Positions 54,688 to 62,176 of a stretch of DNA of 64,000 nt are shown here, in pieces. The stretch spans positions 176,158-240,157 of the forward strand of contig NZ_JARXHY010000008.1 of NCBI RefSeq assembly GCF_031127815.1, in the 5' to 3' direction. Under the pieces are notes generated by a model. That model was given only the letters and a program-made list of their open reading frames with translations. It searched no databases and had not been told where the DNA came from. The translations under genes were made by a program, and so were the position numbers. This DNA is from Pelagicoccus sp. SDUM812003. Lineage in GTDB: Bacteria > Verrucomicrobiota > Verrucomicrobiia > Opitutales > Opitutaceae. How positions within the stretch are numbered: position 1 is the first letter of the stretch; each line of letters starts with the position of its first letter.

Positions 54688-56085
54688 CTAGCCTCCACCC
54701 CAGGCATCAAGCGGGCTCACCGTCGAATTCTCCTTCGTTCGCATCACATGCAAGTAGATCTGGGTCGTCTTGATATCCTTGTGCCCCAACAGCTCCTGCA
54801 CCGTGCGAATGTCCGTTCCATTCTCGAGCAAATGCGTCGCGTAGGAATGACGCAAAACATGCGACGTCACCCGCTTCACGATACCCGATTGGCTCGCCGC
54901 GCTCGAAAGCTTGCGTTGATACTGCCGGTCCAGCACGTGATGGCGACGCTTCTCCCCAATGCGAGGATCCGAGCTCAGCGAACGGCTCGGCCAAAGCCAA
55001 AACCAAGACCACTCCTTCGCCGCCTGCGAAAACTTTCTCCCCAGCGCCTCCGGCAAATATACGCCCGGCAAGCTCGCCTCTCGATCCCGCTCGTGCACCA
55101 GACGCGCCCGCTCCACCTGGATCATCAACTCCTCCCGCATCGACTCAGGCAGCAAAGCCGTTCGATCCTTGTCCCCCTTGCCGCCGATCACCGAAACGCG
55201 ACAACGATGAAAATCCAGATCCTTGATCCGCAAGCGACACAGCTCCGACACCCGAAGCCCCGCGCCATACTGTAGCCGCGCCATCAAACGATACGGCTCG
55301 TTCAGACGCATGAACAGCTCCCTCAGCTCCTCCGCAGTCAAGACGATCGGCAAATTCGATTTCGGGCTCGCCCGCAAATAGTCCGAAAAATCCCCCAGCT
55401 CCCGCCTCAACGCTCGCCGATAAAAAAACACGATCGCGTTCAACGCCTGCCGCTGGGTCGAAGCCGCCACCCGCCGCTCCGTCGCCAAATAGTCCAAATA
55501 CCGCTTAATCTCTGCTTCGCCCAGCTTCCACAGCTCCTCCGTTCGATGATAAGCGGCAAATCCCCGCACCCACTGCAAATAGCTCACCTCAGTGCGATAG
55601 CTGTAGTGGCGCCTCCTCAACTCCCGAATAAAAACGTCAAACCACGCCTCGCCCTTAAAAGACTCATGCTCCGCCCTGAAGTCACCCCCCTCAGCCAACT
55701 CCTCCGCATCATCCGGCACCTCGCTCGCGTTCCTAAAGAACCAGCGCAACGCATTTAACCAAAGCGTCATCAGATTCCGGTCAGGAAGCTTCTCGCGCCG
55801 CGCCGTTTCGAAAAAGGCATTCGCCGCGCCCCGAGTCACCTCGCACCGCGCCCGCTTACAATACCCCAGAAACCACTTGATCGTGATCTGGTAGCTCCTC
55901 CTCTCCGCTTCCGGCAGCTCCGAAGCCTGCAAAGTCTCCAACCAAACCGGGAAGCTCACCGGCACCTCCAGATCCCATTTCTCCCGCCTTTTCCCAATGA
56001 CGCTTTTTCCATTTCCCTCATCCACCAAACCCATCTCCACAAACGGGGGTTCAACCAACTCGTACACGGATTCCATAGAACCCAC
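54688..56085 (-). CDS. intI: Integron integrase (tyrosine recombinase) with an extra N-terminal domain
   Basis: A 465-residue tyrosine recombinase. Catalytic residues: Arg278 (GAGLRVSEL), His409 and Arg412 ([14 protein letters not shown]), His435 (LLGHKD) and the nucleophile Tyr444 (TTQIYLHV). It carries the IntI-specific segment before the HxxR box ([20 protein letters not shown]), which separates integron integrases from XerC/D. Canonical IntI proteins (320-340 residues) start near residue 148 here ([17 protein letters not shown]); the first about 145 residues contain a second SAM-like core-binding fold (about 45-118) and are additional. It is transcribed away from attI and the cassettes, the usual integron layout. 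Confidence 0.93.
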   Translation of the reverse strand: MGSMESVYELVEPPFVEMGLVDEGNGKSVIGKRREKWDLEVPVSFPVWLETLQASELPEAERRSYQITIKWFLGYCKRARCEVTRGAANAFFETARREKLPDRNLMTLWLNALRWFFRNASEVPDDAEELAEGGDFRAEHESFKGEAWFDVFIRELRRRHYSYRTEVSYLQWVRGFAAYHRTEELWKLGEAEIKRYLDYLATERRVAASTQRQALNAIVFFYRRALRRELGDFSDYLRASPKSNLPIVLTAEELRELFMRLNEPYRLMARLQYGAGLRVSELCRLRIKDLDFHRCRVSVIGGKGDKDRTALLPESMREELMIQVERARLVHERDREASLPGVYLPEALGRKFSQAAKEWSWFWLWPSRSLSSDPRIGEKRRHHVLDRQYQRKLSSAASQSGIVKRVTSHVLRHSYATHLLENGTDIRTVQELLGHKDIKTTQIYLHVMRTKENSTVSPLDAWGGG

Positions 56086-56295
56086 CCTAACAGTAGAAAC
56101 GCCTAACTCAAGAATTCTAACCCACTATATTCTAACAGCTTGCCTTCTACACCCAACCAACCCACTCTACGTACCGATCAGCCCCATCCCCCACCCCAAG
56201 CCCAAACAACGCAAATCCCCTAAAGAAGCCCCCAAAACGCGTAACACACCACCCCCCACGCAATACCCGTCCTTCAAGACCCCTATATTAATACT
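56086..56295. other. Intergenic region between intI and attI
   Basis: About 210 bp, C-rich on the plus strand with A/T-rich patches (TATATT at 56126-56131 and 56284-56289). This is where the cassette promoter Pc and the intI promoter should lie, but neither shows a convincing -35/-10 pair. A LexA-type box was not recognised. Confidence 0.4.
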
Positions 56296-56302
56296 GTTAG
56301 CT
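56290..56302 (+). other. attI primary recombination site
   Basis: GTTAGCT at 56296-56302 is the right box at the start of cassette 1. It is the perfect complement of the left box (AGCTAAC, 56929-56935) at the end of that cassette, as expected if the cassette inserted at this point. It is the first such box after intI, and no left-hand stem of an attC precedes it, so it is attI rather than attC. Confidence 0.8.
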
Positions 56303-56307
56303 AAAAA

Positions 56308-56928
56308 ATGAAAACCCTACTCAACTTCATCACACTTTCGATTCTTTCGACGTCCTCCCTACTTGCGAATAGCTACCGCATTGAACTTTCTTCGGGCGGT
56401 TCACAACTGGCTACAATGGAACTACACATTGAAGATGGGATGGCCACATCTACCGCTGATGGAATCAAAGAAGAGTTCGATCTCGTCAATATGAAGTGGA
56501 AACACGAAGAATCGGGCCAGTGGGTTTCCATCAAGCAGTGCACAGAGTGGGCGAATCAATCCAAGGCAAAGTCGATGGCCAGCATGGAAAGCGCCGATGT
56601 ACCAGAGCAAGTGAGAGATTTCCTGTCTTGGTCGCTTTCTCCTGCTTTCGAAGTGACCAAGGACGGTACAAGTATTTCACTCATCTCCGGTCAGGTTGAC
56701 TATGCCATAGAGGGGATCGCAAGTGAAAGTAACACCGAGGACTATTATAAATACGCGATCCTGAACTCCTACAAGAAGGCTATGACAGAGAGAAAGCTTC
56801 CGCCCTATTCCGAACTAAAGGCAATCGAAGAAATGAAGGGACTTGGATATATCCCTACCTCTATATCGATTGAGATCCCTGGCATTCCTCAAACACCTGG
56901 GTTTGAAATGAAAATTGAAGAAATATAA
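56308..56928 (+). CDS. Cassette 1: secreted hypothetical protein
   Basis: A 206-residue protein with a signal peptide (MKTLLNFITLSILSTSSLLA) and a mature domain rich in beta-forming residues (SYRIELSSGGSQLATMELH). No family recognised. It starts 5 bases after the attI box and ends just before attC1, so it fills the cassette. As first cassette it should be the best expressed if Pc lies in attI. Confidence 0.72.
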   Translation: MKTLLNFITLSILSTSSLLANSYRIELSSGGSQLATMELHIEDGMATSTADGIKEEFDLVNMKWKHEESGQWVSIKQCTEWANQSKAKSMASMESADVPEQVRDFLSWSLSPAFEVTKDGTSISLISGQVDYAIEGIASESNTEDYYKYAILNSYKKAMTERKLPPYSELKAIEEMKGLGYIPTSISIEIPGIPQTPGFEMKIEEI

Positions 56929-57001
56929 AGCTAACCAGGCAGCCCATACAACTCCGGCCAGCGCTCCGCGCTGACCTACGCGTATGGCTTTGACGTTAGG
57001 C
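56929..57001 (+). repeat. attC1 (73 bp)
   Basis: Left box AGCTAAC, right box GTTAGGC. Arms CCATAC / GTATGG and central hairpin CAGCG-CTCCG-CGCTG. Ends cassette 1; the left box is an exact complement of the cassette-1 start box at 56296. Confidence 0.93.
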
Positions 57002-57012
57002 AGAACACAAAA

Positions 57013-57360
57013 ATGTACGATTTCATCATGTTCTCATTCCCCATCACATCGCTACTTGTGATCGTCGCGTCTTTCCTACGATGGAAGAAGAACAGAACGA
57101 ATCGCAATTTTGCGATGTTAGTTGGCATGGGAATGACCATATCGACGTTTATCTACTACCTTCTCGAATTCTACTTTTCCAAAATTGAGCCAGATGAAAA
57201 CGGAGTTATTCACGTAGAAGTGGATTTATGGGACAAGATCATGCCTCAGCTTTTTCCAATCGGTATCCTAATCTTTGGTACAGCATTTCTAATAGACAGC
57301 ATCAAAGATAATAAGCCTAACCAGTCAGCCCATACAACTCCAGCCAGCGCTCCGCGCTGA
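57013..57360 (+). CDS. Cassette 2: small membrane protein
   Basis: A 115-residue protein with three hydrophobic helices (IMFSFPITSLLVIVASFL; NFAMLVGMGMTISTFIYYLL; LFPIGILIFGTAFLI). No family recognised. The last 13 residues (NQSAHTTPASAPR) are encoded by attC2, the stop falling inside the attC. The body would end at about residue 102. The gene has no room for its own promoter: its start lies 11 bases from the right box. Confidence 0.68.
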   Translation: MYDFIMFSFPITSLLVIVASFLRWKKNRTNRNFAMLVGMGMTISTFIYYLLEFYFSKIEPDENGVIHVEVDLWDKIMPQLFPIGILIFGTAFLIDSIKDNKPNQSAHTTPASAPR

Positions 57361-57387
57361 CTTCCGCGTATGGCTTTCACGTTGGCC
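57315..57387 (+). repeat. attC2 (73 bp)
   Basis: Left box GCCTAAC, right box GTTGGCC. Arms CCATAC / GTATGG; central hairpin CAGCG / CGCTG. The left box is an exact complement of the box starting cassette 2 (GTTAGGC). The last 46 bases of the cassette-2 gene are inside it. Confidence 0.93.
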
Positions 57388-57392
57388 AAAAT

Positions 57393-57791
57393 ATGAAAAT
57401 TTCGATTTTCGCTATCCTACTTTTTGCTGGTTGTTCGAATATGACATCCACTCACCTTCCCTTGAGAAATTCAGCGATTGCGGTGCCGACATCCATACAG
57501 AAGCAGTATCACGAGACATACATACGAGGCTACGAACAGTCATGGATAGCTTATCTGAAAACATACGCAGAAGATGTAGATCACGAAACCCAATTCATGG
57601 AAGACGTAGCCTCAGGCGATCCTAACTACCTAGACGGTTGGTTCTCTGGTAGAGAGGATTTCGAAAAGACTCTGGAAGAAATGATCCGAATCCATGGAAA
57701 AGAAGAGACACAAGAGATACTTAAGAAAGAATTAGAGAAAATTGAGTCCAACCAGTCAGCCCATACAACTCCAGCCAGCGCTCCGCGCTGA
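57393..57791 (+). CDS. Cassette 3: putative lipoprotein
   Basis: A 132-residue protein with a lipoprotein signal: MKISIFAILLFAGCSNM, lipobox FAGC with Cys14. The mature part is helical (YIRGYEQSWIAYLKTYAEDV). No family recognised. The last 13 residues (NQSAHTTPASAPR) come from attC3 and are the same as in cassette 2. If these tails are translated, the lipoprotein ends in an attC-encoded tail on the periplasmic side. Confidence 0.68.
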   Translation: MKISIFAILLFAGCSNMTSTHLPLRNSAIAVPTSIQKQYHETYIRGYEQSWIAYLKTYAEDVDHETQFMEDVASGDPNYLDGWFSGREDFEKTLEEMIRIHGKEETQEILKKELEKIESNQSAHTTPASAPR

Positions 57792-57818
57792 CTTCCGCGT
57801 ATGGCTTTCACGTTAGGC
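57746..57818 (+). repeat. attC3 (73 bp)
   Basis: Left box GTCCAAC, right box GTTAGGC. Arms CCATAC / GTATGG; central hairpin CAGCG / CGCTG. The left box differs from the complement of the cassette-3 start box (GTTGGCC) at one of seven bases. Confidence 0.93.
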
Positions 57819-57824
57819 AGAAGA

Positions 57825-58139
57825 ATGAAAAAGACATTCATCACAGAGATAGCAGTCTGCGTTGGCATAGTTGCTGCCCTTGAACTCGCCTACTACCTAG
57901 CAGTCGACAACGATTTTTCTCTATCTATTTACGTCAAGAGTGTCATTGAGGTTTACGTCGCACCAATCTATCCAGGCTTCTACCTGATCTACCCACCAAT
58001 AATCCTGATGTTCCTCATTGGGCTCCTTCTGTACCTAGCAAAAACGAAAAGTAGCAAACTGAGGAAGTCAGGAGCATTTCTTTCGGTCCTTGCATGGGTA
58101 GGACTTGGATTCACCACGATAATCAAATACTATAAATAA
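57825..58139 (+). CDS. Cassette 4: small membrane protein
   Basis: A 104-residue protein with three hydrophobic segments (ITEIAVCVGIVAALELAYYL; LIYPPIILMFLIGLLLYLA; AFLSVLAWVGLGFTTII) and a short basic end. No family recognised. The reading frame also opens 8 codons earlier with an ATG inside attC3 (57801), but the ATG at 57825, 6 bases after the right box, gives an ordinary N-terminus. Ends 9 bases before attC4. Confidence 0.65.
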   Translation: MKKTFITEIAVCVGIVAALELAYYLAVDNDFSLSIYVKSVIEVYVAPIYPGFYLIYPPIILMFLIGLLLYLAKTKSSKLRKSGAFLSVLAWVGLGFTTIIKYYK

Positions 58140-58148
58140 AAAGATGAG

Positions 58149-58273
58149 GCCTAACCAGGCGCTCGATACAACTCGGGCCAAGCGCCCGAGTTGTGGACGC
58201 AGCAAGGACGGATCTTGCCCTACTCTTTCACAACCATCAACCTAGGCCCTCGCGTATCAGCTTCACGTTATGT
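58149..58273 (+). repeat. attC4 (125 bp, long class)
   Basis: Left box GCCTAAC, right box GTTATGT. Arms GATAC / GTATC, plus a perfect internal hairpin ACAACTCGGG / CCCGAGTTGT. The left box is an exact complement of the box starting cassette 4 (GTTAGGC). Confidence 0.93.
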
Positions 58274-58275
58274 CT

Positions 58276-58626
58276 ATGAATGAAAACGACAAATTGATGA
58301 AACTTGCCTCAGGGGTAGACGATTATCCTATCGCATTCATAATGGACGAAAGAGGTAAGAGTTTCGACTGGAAAGATCGCCTTCCAAAACAGGTGATCTA
58401 TTGTCCGGAATCAGTATTTCAAAGACTATGTCCCGCTTTTGTGGAAGAACTAGGAGCCGAAGACTACTATGGGACCGTTGAATTGGACAAAGTCCGTTTG
58501 AACCGAATCATTGATGAAATAAGTAGAAATCAATCAGATACTGAGGCCACGAATGAACTACTTAGATTCCTAAACTCTGAGACATCCAAGAATTACGAAG
58601 AATCAATCTACTATGATGGACCCTAG
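58276..58626 (+). CDS. Cassette 5: soluble hypothetical protein
   Basis: A 116-residue acidic protein (MNENDKLMKLASGVDDYP..). An in-frame ATG at 58270 lies inside the right box itself (GTTATGT) and would add two residues; the ATG at 58276 is chosen, but both are close to the recombination point. No family recognised. Stops 12 bases before attC5. Confidence 0.6.
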   Translation: MNENDKLMKLASGVDDYPIAFIMDERGKSFDWKDRLPKQVIYCPESVFQRLCPAFVEELGAEDYYGTVELDKVRLNRIIDEISRNQSDTEATNELLRFLNSETSKNYEESIYYDGP

Positions 58627-58638
58627 AATAGAAAATAT

Positions 58639-58711
58639 ACATAACCAGTCAGCCCATACAACTCCAGCCAGCGCTCCGCGCTGACTTCCGCGTATGGCTT
58701 TCACGTTGGGT
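58639..58711 (+). repeat. attC5 (73 bp)
   Basis: Left box ACATAAC, right box GTTGGGT. Arms CCATAC / GTATGG; central hairpin CAGCG / CGCTG. The left box is an exact complement of the unusual cassette-5 start box (GTTATGT). Confidence 0.92.
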
Positions 58712-58718
58712 AGAAGAA

Positions 58719-59036
58719 ATGAATACAGATCAAATCTCAAAGTTACCCGAAGGTTGGTATGCTGCTACCGAAGAAGAAGCGGAACGCCTCCACCGTGAAC
58801 TCCAAAAAGAACTGCACTCCGAGCATCTTCTAAAAAACATTCCAGTGAAAGTCGTAGCTCACAGAGATGGAGCCACTGACGACATTCTCTGCCAGCATAA
58901 AGAAAAAGAAGAAAGATTCACGGTTATCCATCTAAGCTGGAGCATGAAGGAAGAAGTAAGTAAAGATTTCCCTATGGTAGAAGTAGACGGGAGCTTCGAT
59001 GATTTCCTAGCTTACGAAGAGAGGTTTTGTAGATGA
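58719..59036 (+). CDS. Cassette 6: soluble hypothetical protein
   Basis: A 105-residue acidic protein, helical first half (EEEAERLHRELQKELHSEHLL) and beta second half (RFTVIHLSWSM). It is reminiscent of the small immunity or regulatory proteins often found in cassettes, but no family is recognised. Ends 7 bases before attC6. Confidence 0.62.
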   Translation: MNTDQISKLPEGWYAATEEEAERLHRELQKELHSEHLLKNIPVKVVAHRDGATDDILCQHKEKEERFTVIHLSWSMKEEVSKDFPMVEVDGSFDDFLAYEERFCR

Positions 59037-59043
59037 AAGAATT

Positions 59044-59116
59044 ACCCAACCAGGCAGCCCATACAACTCCGGCCATCGCTCCGCGATGACCTCCGCGTAT
59101 GGCTTTCACGTTAGTC
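59044..59116 (+). repeat. attC6 (73 bp)
   Basis: Left box ACCCAAC, right box GTTAGTC. Arms CCATAC / GTATGG; central hairpin CATCG / CGATG, a compensated change relative to attC1. The left box is an exact complement of the cassette-6 start box (GTTGGGT). Confidence 0.93.
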
Positions 59117-59401
59117 AGAAGAAAAAATGTATGGATTTTTGAGGTTCTGGAATCGAAGGAGGCGTTTTACTCGAACAGTGCGACCACAACATATTCACGA
59201 TTCAACTACGGAGACGAAAAACGACTGAACAAAGAGACGAAAGTAATGAGACGTTCCAGAATAATTCCAGCTTCGGTTTTCGACAAAGAAGCGGCCGAGG
59301 ACCTTCAAGCAGTTGGACGTGGAGGCCGAAGGCCGACGGAAAAATTTTTCTACTGGAACGATATGGAATTCGAAGAGAAAGTGAACCCAACCAATGAGTA
59401 G
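59099..59401 (+). CDS. Cassette 7: hypothetical protein whose start codon lies in attC6
   Basis: A 100-residue basic protein. The only plausible ATG in this frame before residue 80 is at 59099, inside attC6; the first 7 residues (MAFTLVR) are attC-encoded and the natural-looking sequence starts near KNVWIFEVLESKEAF. Possibly the original start was lost and the attC ATG replaced it, or a non-ATG start at about 59126 is used. No family recognised. Ends 9 bases before attC7. Confidence 0.52.
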   Translation: MAFTLVRRKNVWIFEVLESKEAFYSNSATTTYSRFNYGDEKRLNKETKVMRRSRIIPASVFDKEAAEDLQAVGRGGRRPTEKFFYWNDMEFEEKVNPTNE

Positions 59402-59410
59402 AAAAATTTG

Positions 59411-59534
59411 GACTAACCAGTCGTCCCATACAACTCGGGCCAGGCGCCCGAGTTGTGGAACCAGCAAGGACATTTCAACCCCACTTTTCGTGTCGGCTTA
59501 GTTTGAGCCCTCGCGTATGGACTTCACGTTGGAC
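59411..59534 (+). repeat. attC7 (124 bp, long class)
   Basis: Left box GACTAAC, right box GTTGGAC. Arms CATAC / GTATG (unlike attC4), with the internal hairpin ACAACTCGGG / CCCGAGTTGT. The left box is an exact complement of the cassette-7 start box (GTTAGTC). Confidence 0.92.
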
Positions 59535-59544
59535 GAAAAAATAA

Positions 59545-59790
59545 ATGAATGAGCAACAAGACATCACCCTAGCGATTCTTTCTTCGTCCATCTTCACATT
59601 CCCATTTTGTATTTTTCTCTATGCGCAATGGTTCAAAAAGAAAAAGAAGATCAAGTCATTGGTTATGAAAGGAGAAGTAGACCGATATGAATCGAGTAAA
59701 GAGTTAGACAAAGATCTTCTTCGAGCTCACCTCATAGCCGGGCTATTGTTATTCCTGTGGTTCATGATTTTCCTACGGTTTTCAGGTTGA
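59545..59790 (+). CDS. Cassette 8: small two-helix membrane protein
   Basis: An 81-residue protein: an N-terminal helix (LAILSSSIFTFPFCIFLYA), a very basic patch (KKKKKIK), an acidic loop, and a C-terminal helix (LIAGLLLFLWFMIFL). No family recognised. About 64 non-coding bases separate its stop from attC8, an unusually long 3' spacer for this array. Confidence 0.62.
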   Translation: MNEQQDITLAILSSSIFTFPFCIFLYAQWFKKKKKIKSLVMKGEVDRYESSKELDKDLLRAHLIAGLLLFLWFMIFLRFSG

Positions 59791-59854
59791 ACGAATAAGA
59801 TTCAAAAGAATTCGATGTAGATTCGGAAACAATCAGAATGAATATGAAAATTAG

Positions 59855-59927
59855 GTCCAACCAGTCAGCCCATACAACTCCAGCCAGCGCTCCGCGCTGA
59901 CTTCCGCGTATGGCTTTCACGTTCGCT
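59855..59927 (+). repeat. attC8 (73 bp)
   Basis: Left box GTCCAAC, right box GTTCGCT. Arms CCATAC / GTATGG; central hairpin CAGCG / CGCTG. The left box is an exact complement of the cassette-8 start box (GTTGGAC). First right box of the GTTC type. Confidence 0.93.
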
Positions 59928-59934
59928 AAAAATA

Positions 59935-60450
59935 ATGGAATCAGAAGCTAAAGCCTTTCTTGCTACGGTCAGTCGATTCATCGAATGGATCGAGACTGGA
60001 AAGCACGATTTGATTTCTGCACGTGAACTCCTAGTTGACCTTATCAAGGACATCCATCGACTTGAAAAGTATCGGGACTTTGAGCCGATGGACGATGAGT
60101 TTGAACGAAGAGAGCACGAAGGTTGGAAAGAAGATATCCAAAAACTAAAAGACCTTCCTTTTCAGTATTACGCGGAGATTTTCGATCCACACAACTTCGA
60201 GAAGGCTGAGGTTGTGACAGGTGATCTCATGGATGACTTCGCAGACATCTACGGTGACCTCTACGTCGCAAACCAAGCCCTTAAGAAAGGATATGAGACA
60301 GAAGCACTTCGAATCTCGATCAGCATGTATTTTATGCATTGGGGCTATCACGTAAACTCTGCACTACGAGCAATCGACGAATTTTACATTCACTATTATG
60401 AGAGCGAACCAGGCAGCCCATACAACTCCAGCCAGTCGCTCCGCGACTGA
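59935..60450 (+). CDS. Cassette 9: DUF5063-like helical protein
   Basis: A 171-residue, almost all-helical protein. The sequence pattern FLATVSRFIEWIE, LLVDLIKDIHRLEKY and HWGYHVNSALRAIDEFY resembles the DUF5063 family; function unknown. The last 14 residues (PGSPYNSSQSLRD, with the preceding Glu) are encoded by attC9. Removing them leaves the family's normal end. Confidence 0.7.
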   Translation: MESEAKAFLATVSRFIEWIETGKHDLISARELLVDLIKDIHRLEKYRDFEPMDDEFERREHEGWKEDIQKLKDLPFQYYAEIFDPHNFEKAEVVTGDLMDDFADIYGDLYVANQALKKGYETEALRISISMYFMHWGYHVNSALRAIDEFYIHYYESEPGSPYNSSQSLRD

Positions 60451-60477
60451 CCTACGCGTATGGCTTTCACGTTCGAC
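60403..60477 (+). repeat. attC9 (75 bp)
   Basis: Left box AGCGAAC, right box GTTCGAC. Arms CCATAC / GTATGG; central hairpin CAGTCG / CGACTG, one base pair longer than in attC1. The left box is an exact complement of the cassette-9 start box (GTTCGCT). Confidence 0.93.
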
Positions 60478-60484
60478 GAAAGTA

Positions 60485-60754
60485 ATGAAAATCAGACTCA
60501 ACGAATCTAAAGTACCCGAAGGACTCCGAAGCTTAATTCCATTCGCTGAGGAGTTTGGCGTTTCAGATGATGGATACCGATTCGAAAAGATAGAGAAGAC
60601 CCCCAAGGACAGATTGGCCTTACTCAGAGAACTATGCATCCAGAAAGATGACGAGCTCGACGAATGGTTGGCTGGGCCAGAAGCGAACGGACCGACATTC
60701 TCTGAAGAGTACATCGCATTTTCTTCCATGCGTATGGCAGCCGACGAATTCTAA
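60485..60754 (+). CDS. Cassette 10: soluble hypothetical protein
   Basis: An 89-residue acidic protein (SKVPEGLRSLIPFAEEFGVS, then CIQKDDELDEWLAGPEANG). No family recognised. The frame also runs back through attC9 to an ATG at 60398, giving an attC-encoded N-terminal extension, but the ATG at 60485, 7 bases after the box, is the natural start. About 54 non-coding bases precede attC10. Confidence 0.62.
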   Translation: MKIRLNESKVPEGLRSLIPFAEEFGVSDDGYRFEKIEKTPKDRLALLRELCIQKDDELDEWLAGPEANGPTFSEEYIAFSSMRMAADEF

Positions 60755-60808
60755 AAAAAAGAAACTCTTGCACTGAAATATGGATACGGAAGTAAGAATG
60801 AAAATTAG

Positions 60809-60931
60809 GTCGAACAAGTCGCTCGATACAACTCGGGCCAAGCGCCCGAGTTGTGGACGCAGCAAGGACGTATCTCACCCTACTCTTTCACGACGGTTTC
60901 CGAGCCCTCGCGTATCAGCTTAGCGTTCTGC
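60809..60931 (+). repeat. attC10 (123 bp, long class)
   Basis: Left box GTCGAAC, right box GTTCTGC. Arms GATAC / GTATC; internal hairpin ACAACTCGGG / CCCGAGTTGT. The left box is an exact complement of the cassette-10 start box (GTTCGAC). Confidence 0.93.
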
Positions 60932-60945
60932 AAAAAATTGAATCG

Positions 60946-61188
60946 ATGCCAAACGAACACATCCAGACCAAGAGTGACCTGATCAATCACCTCGAAGAAA
61001 TAAGGAAAGACTTCGAGAAGAACGGTTCTAGTTGGGAAAACAATGATCTGCCAAACTACTTGGAAGCATTTCAGTCATTCGTCGAAGCAATCGAAGGATA
61101 TTACAAAAACAGAAAAGAAAATATTGAAGAAATGAATACGTGGAGAGTGATGGCAGATTGTCTTTCCGCTGCTAGGATTTACGAATGA
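60946..61188 (+). CDS. Cassette 11: DUF7660-like small protein, paralogue of cassette 16
   Basis: An 80-residue acidic protein: LINHLEEIRKDFEKNGSSWE, LPNYLEAFQSFVEAIEGYYK and WRVMADCLSAARIYE. The pattern fits the DUF7660 family. It is closely related to cassette 16 at both protein and DNA level. The frame is open back through attC10 to an ATG at 60853, but the start at 60946 is conserved between the two copies. Confidence 0.72.
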   Translation: MPNEHIQTKSDLINHLEEIRKDFEKNGSSWENNDLPNYLEAFQSFVEAIEGYYKNRKENIEEMNTWRVMADCLSAARIYE

Positions 61189-61196
61189 AAAGAATG

Positions 61197-61321
61197 GCAG
61201 AACAAGGCAGTCGATACAACTCGGGCCAAGCGCCCCGAGTTGTGGATGCAGCAAGGGCGAATCCACAAAACTACTTTCTTAACGGGCCTCTAGGCCCTCG
61301 CGTATCACTTTGACGTTCGGC
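61197..61321 (+). repeat. attC11 (125 bp, long class)
   Basis: Left box GCAGAAC, right box GTTCGGC. Arms GATAC / GTATC; internal hairpin ACAACTCGGG..CCCGAGTTGT with one extra C in the loop, and a second hairpin GGGCCT-CT-AGGCCC. The left box is an exact complement of the cassette-11 start box (GTTCTGC). Confidence 0.93.
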
Positions 61322-61328
61322 AGAAAAA

Positions 61329-61811
61329 ATGAAAAACGAACCAACTCGCGAAGACATCGATCGACTGAAGAGCATGCGTGGCAGCTTCGGTCCGACGAAG
61401 AAAGAAAACGTTCAGTCGTTGTTCTTTTGTTGGTTAGTCATGGTTTGCTTTCCAGTATTCTTCGTTTGGTCAGCTTTCTCGAAAGGAACTCCATTTCTAC
61501 CATTATCCGAAAACCAATGGACACTTTTAGCTATGTCACCTGTTGCTTTCCTCTTTGGGCACTTTCTTAAGAAGTACACGGGATTGAGCTACAGATTCGA
61601 TGGCACTTCAATTCAACAGATATTTCGAAATGGAAAGGTCTTCAAAGAAGTCGAAATCGATAAACTGATAGAAATAAAAGAGACGAGTAAAGGTGTGATC
61701 TGCCTAAGCACTGAAAGAAGCTGGTTGAATTTAGTCATCACAAAAGAACTAAAAAAAGAATTAGCCGAACCAGGCGGCCCATACAACTCCGGCCAAGCGC
61801 TCCGCGCTTAG
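61329..61811 (+). CDS. Cassette 12: membrane protein with PH-like C-terminal domain
   Basis: A 160-residue protein with two helices (SLFFCWLVMVCFPVFFVWSAF; WTLLAMSPVAFLFGHFL) and then a beta-rich domain (YRFDGTSIQQIFRNGKVFKEVEIDKLIEI) of the short membrane-plus-PH kind. The last 13 residues (PGGPYNSGQALRA) are encoded by attC12. No family recognised. Confidence 0.66.
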   Translation: MKNEPTREDIDRLKSMRGSFGPTKKENVQSLFFCWLVMVCFPVFFVWSAFSKGTPFLPLSENQWTLLAMSPVAFLFGHFLKKYTGLSYRFDGTSIQQIFRNGKVFKEVEIDKLIEIKETSKGVICLSTERSWLNLVITKELKKELAEPGGPYNSGQALRA

Positions 61812-61838
61812 CCTACGCGTATGGCCTTCACGTTGGGG
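61764..61838 (+). repeat. attC12 (75 bp)
   Basis: Left box GCCGAAC, right box GTTGGGG. Arms CCATAC / GTATGG; central hairpin AAGCG / CGCTT. The left box is an exact complement of the cassette-12 start box (GTTCGGC). Confidence 0.92.
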
Positions 61839-62176
61839 AACTAAAGAATTTGAAGAGAGCGATTAAGCATCACAGTGAAGCACGATGTCTGGATCTACGG
61901 TTCAGTACAATGGATAGCCACTTCCAGACATCGATCTTCGGTGACGAGATTTTCGAGAGACACAATCCAAGCGTTCACGACACGATGCGCAGGCTGAAGC
62001 CATTGCATCGAATGGCGGTAGCGTGAAGAAGACCAAGACCTGGAGGCCACTACCCTAACCGACCAAAGAAAAGAAAGAACCAGATAGAAAAAACCGAATC
62101 TCAAAACGATGATTTACGAAGCGTTCCAACGAATCGACATTCGACAAGGTCACCCCAAGCCAACACTGAAAAACCA
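61839..62176 (+). pseudogene. Cassette 13: no intact gene, possible remnant
   Basis: A 338-bp cassette body without a normal ORF. A 38-residue frame starts at ATG 61910 and ends at 62026 (MDSHFQTSIFGDEIFERHNP..); in the same frame a TTG at 61850 would give 58 residues. A minus-strand frame (61895-62104, 69 residues, hydrophobic start) is an alternative. The body may be a decayed gene or a non-coding or regulatory cassette; it keeps good attC sites at both ends. Confidence 0.45.

Noticed and set aside
54526..55275. A 249-codon Arg-rich plus-strand frame over the integrase
   Set aside because: It is antisense to the catalytic domain of IntI and its composition is typical of a shadow frame.
54688..56085. 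A plain XerC/XerD recombinase or phage integrase
   Set aside because: It carries the IntI-specific segment before the HxxR box and sits in the correct place and orientation next to a box-matched attI and attC array.
56086..56295. A cassette promoter Pc
   Set aside because: Only TATATT-like -10 candidates were found, without a -35 at proper spacing. It is recorded as absent from view, not as proven absent.
57801..57824. Longer cassette genes starting inside attC for cassettes 4, 10, 11, 15 and 17
   Set aside because: Each has an in-frame ATG just after the right box that gives a natural N-terminus, and for cassettes 11 and 16 the shorter start is conserved. Only cassette 7 lacks such an alternative.
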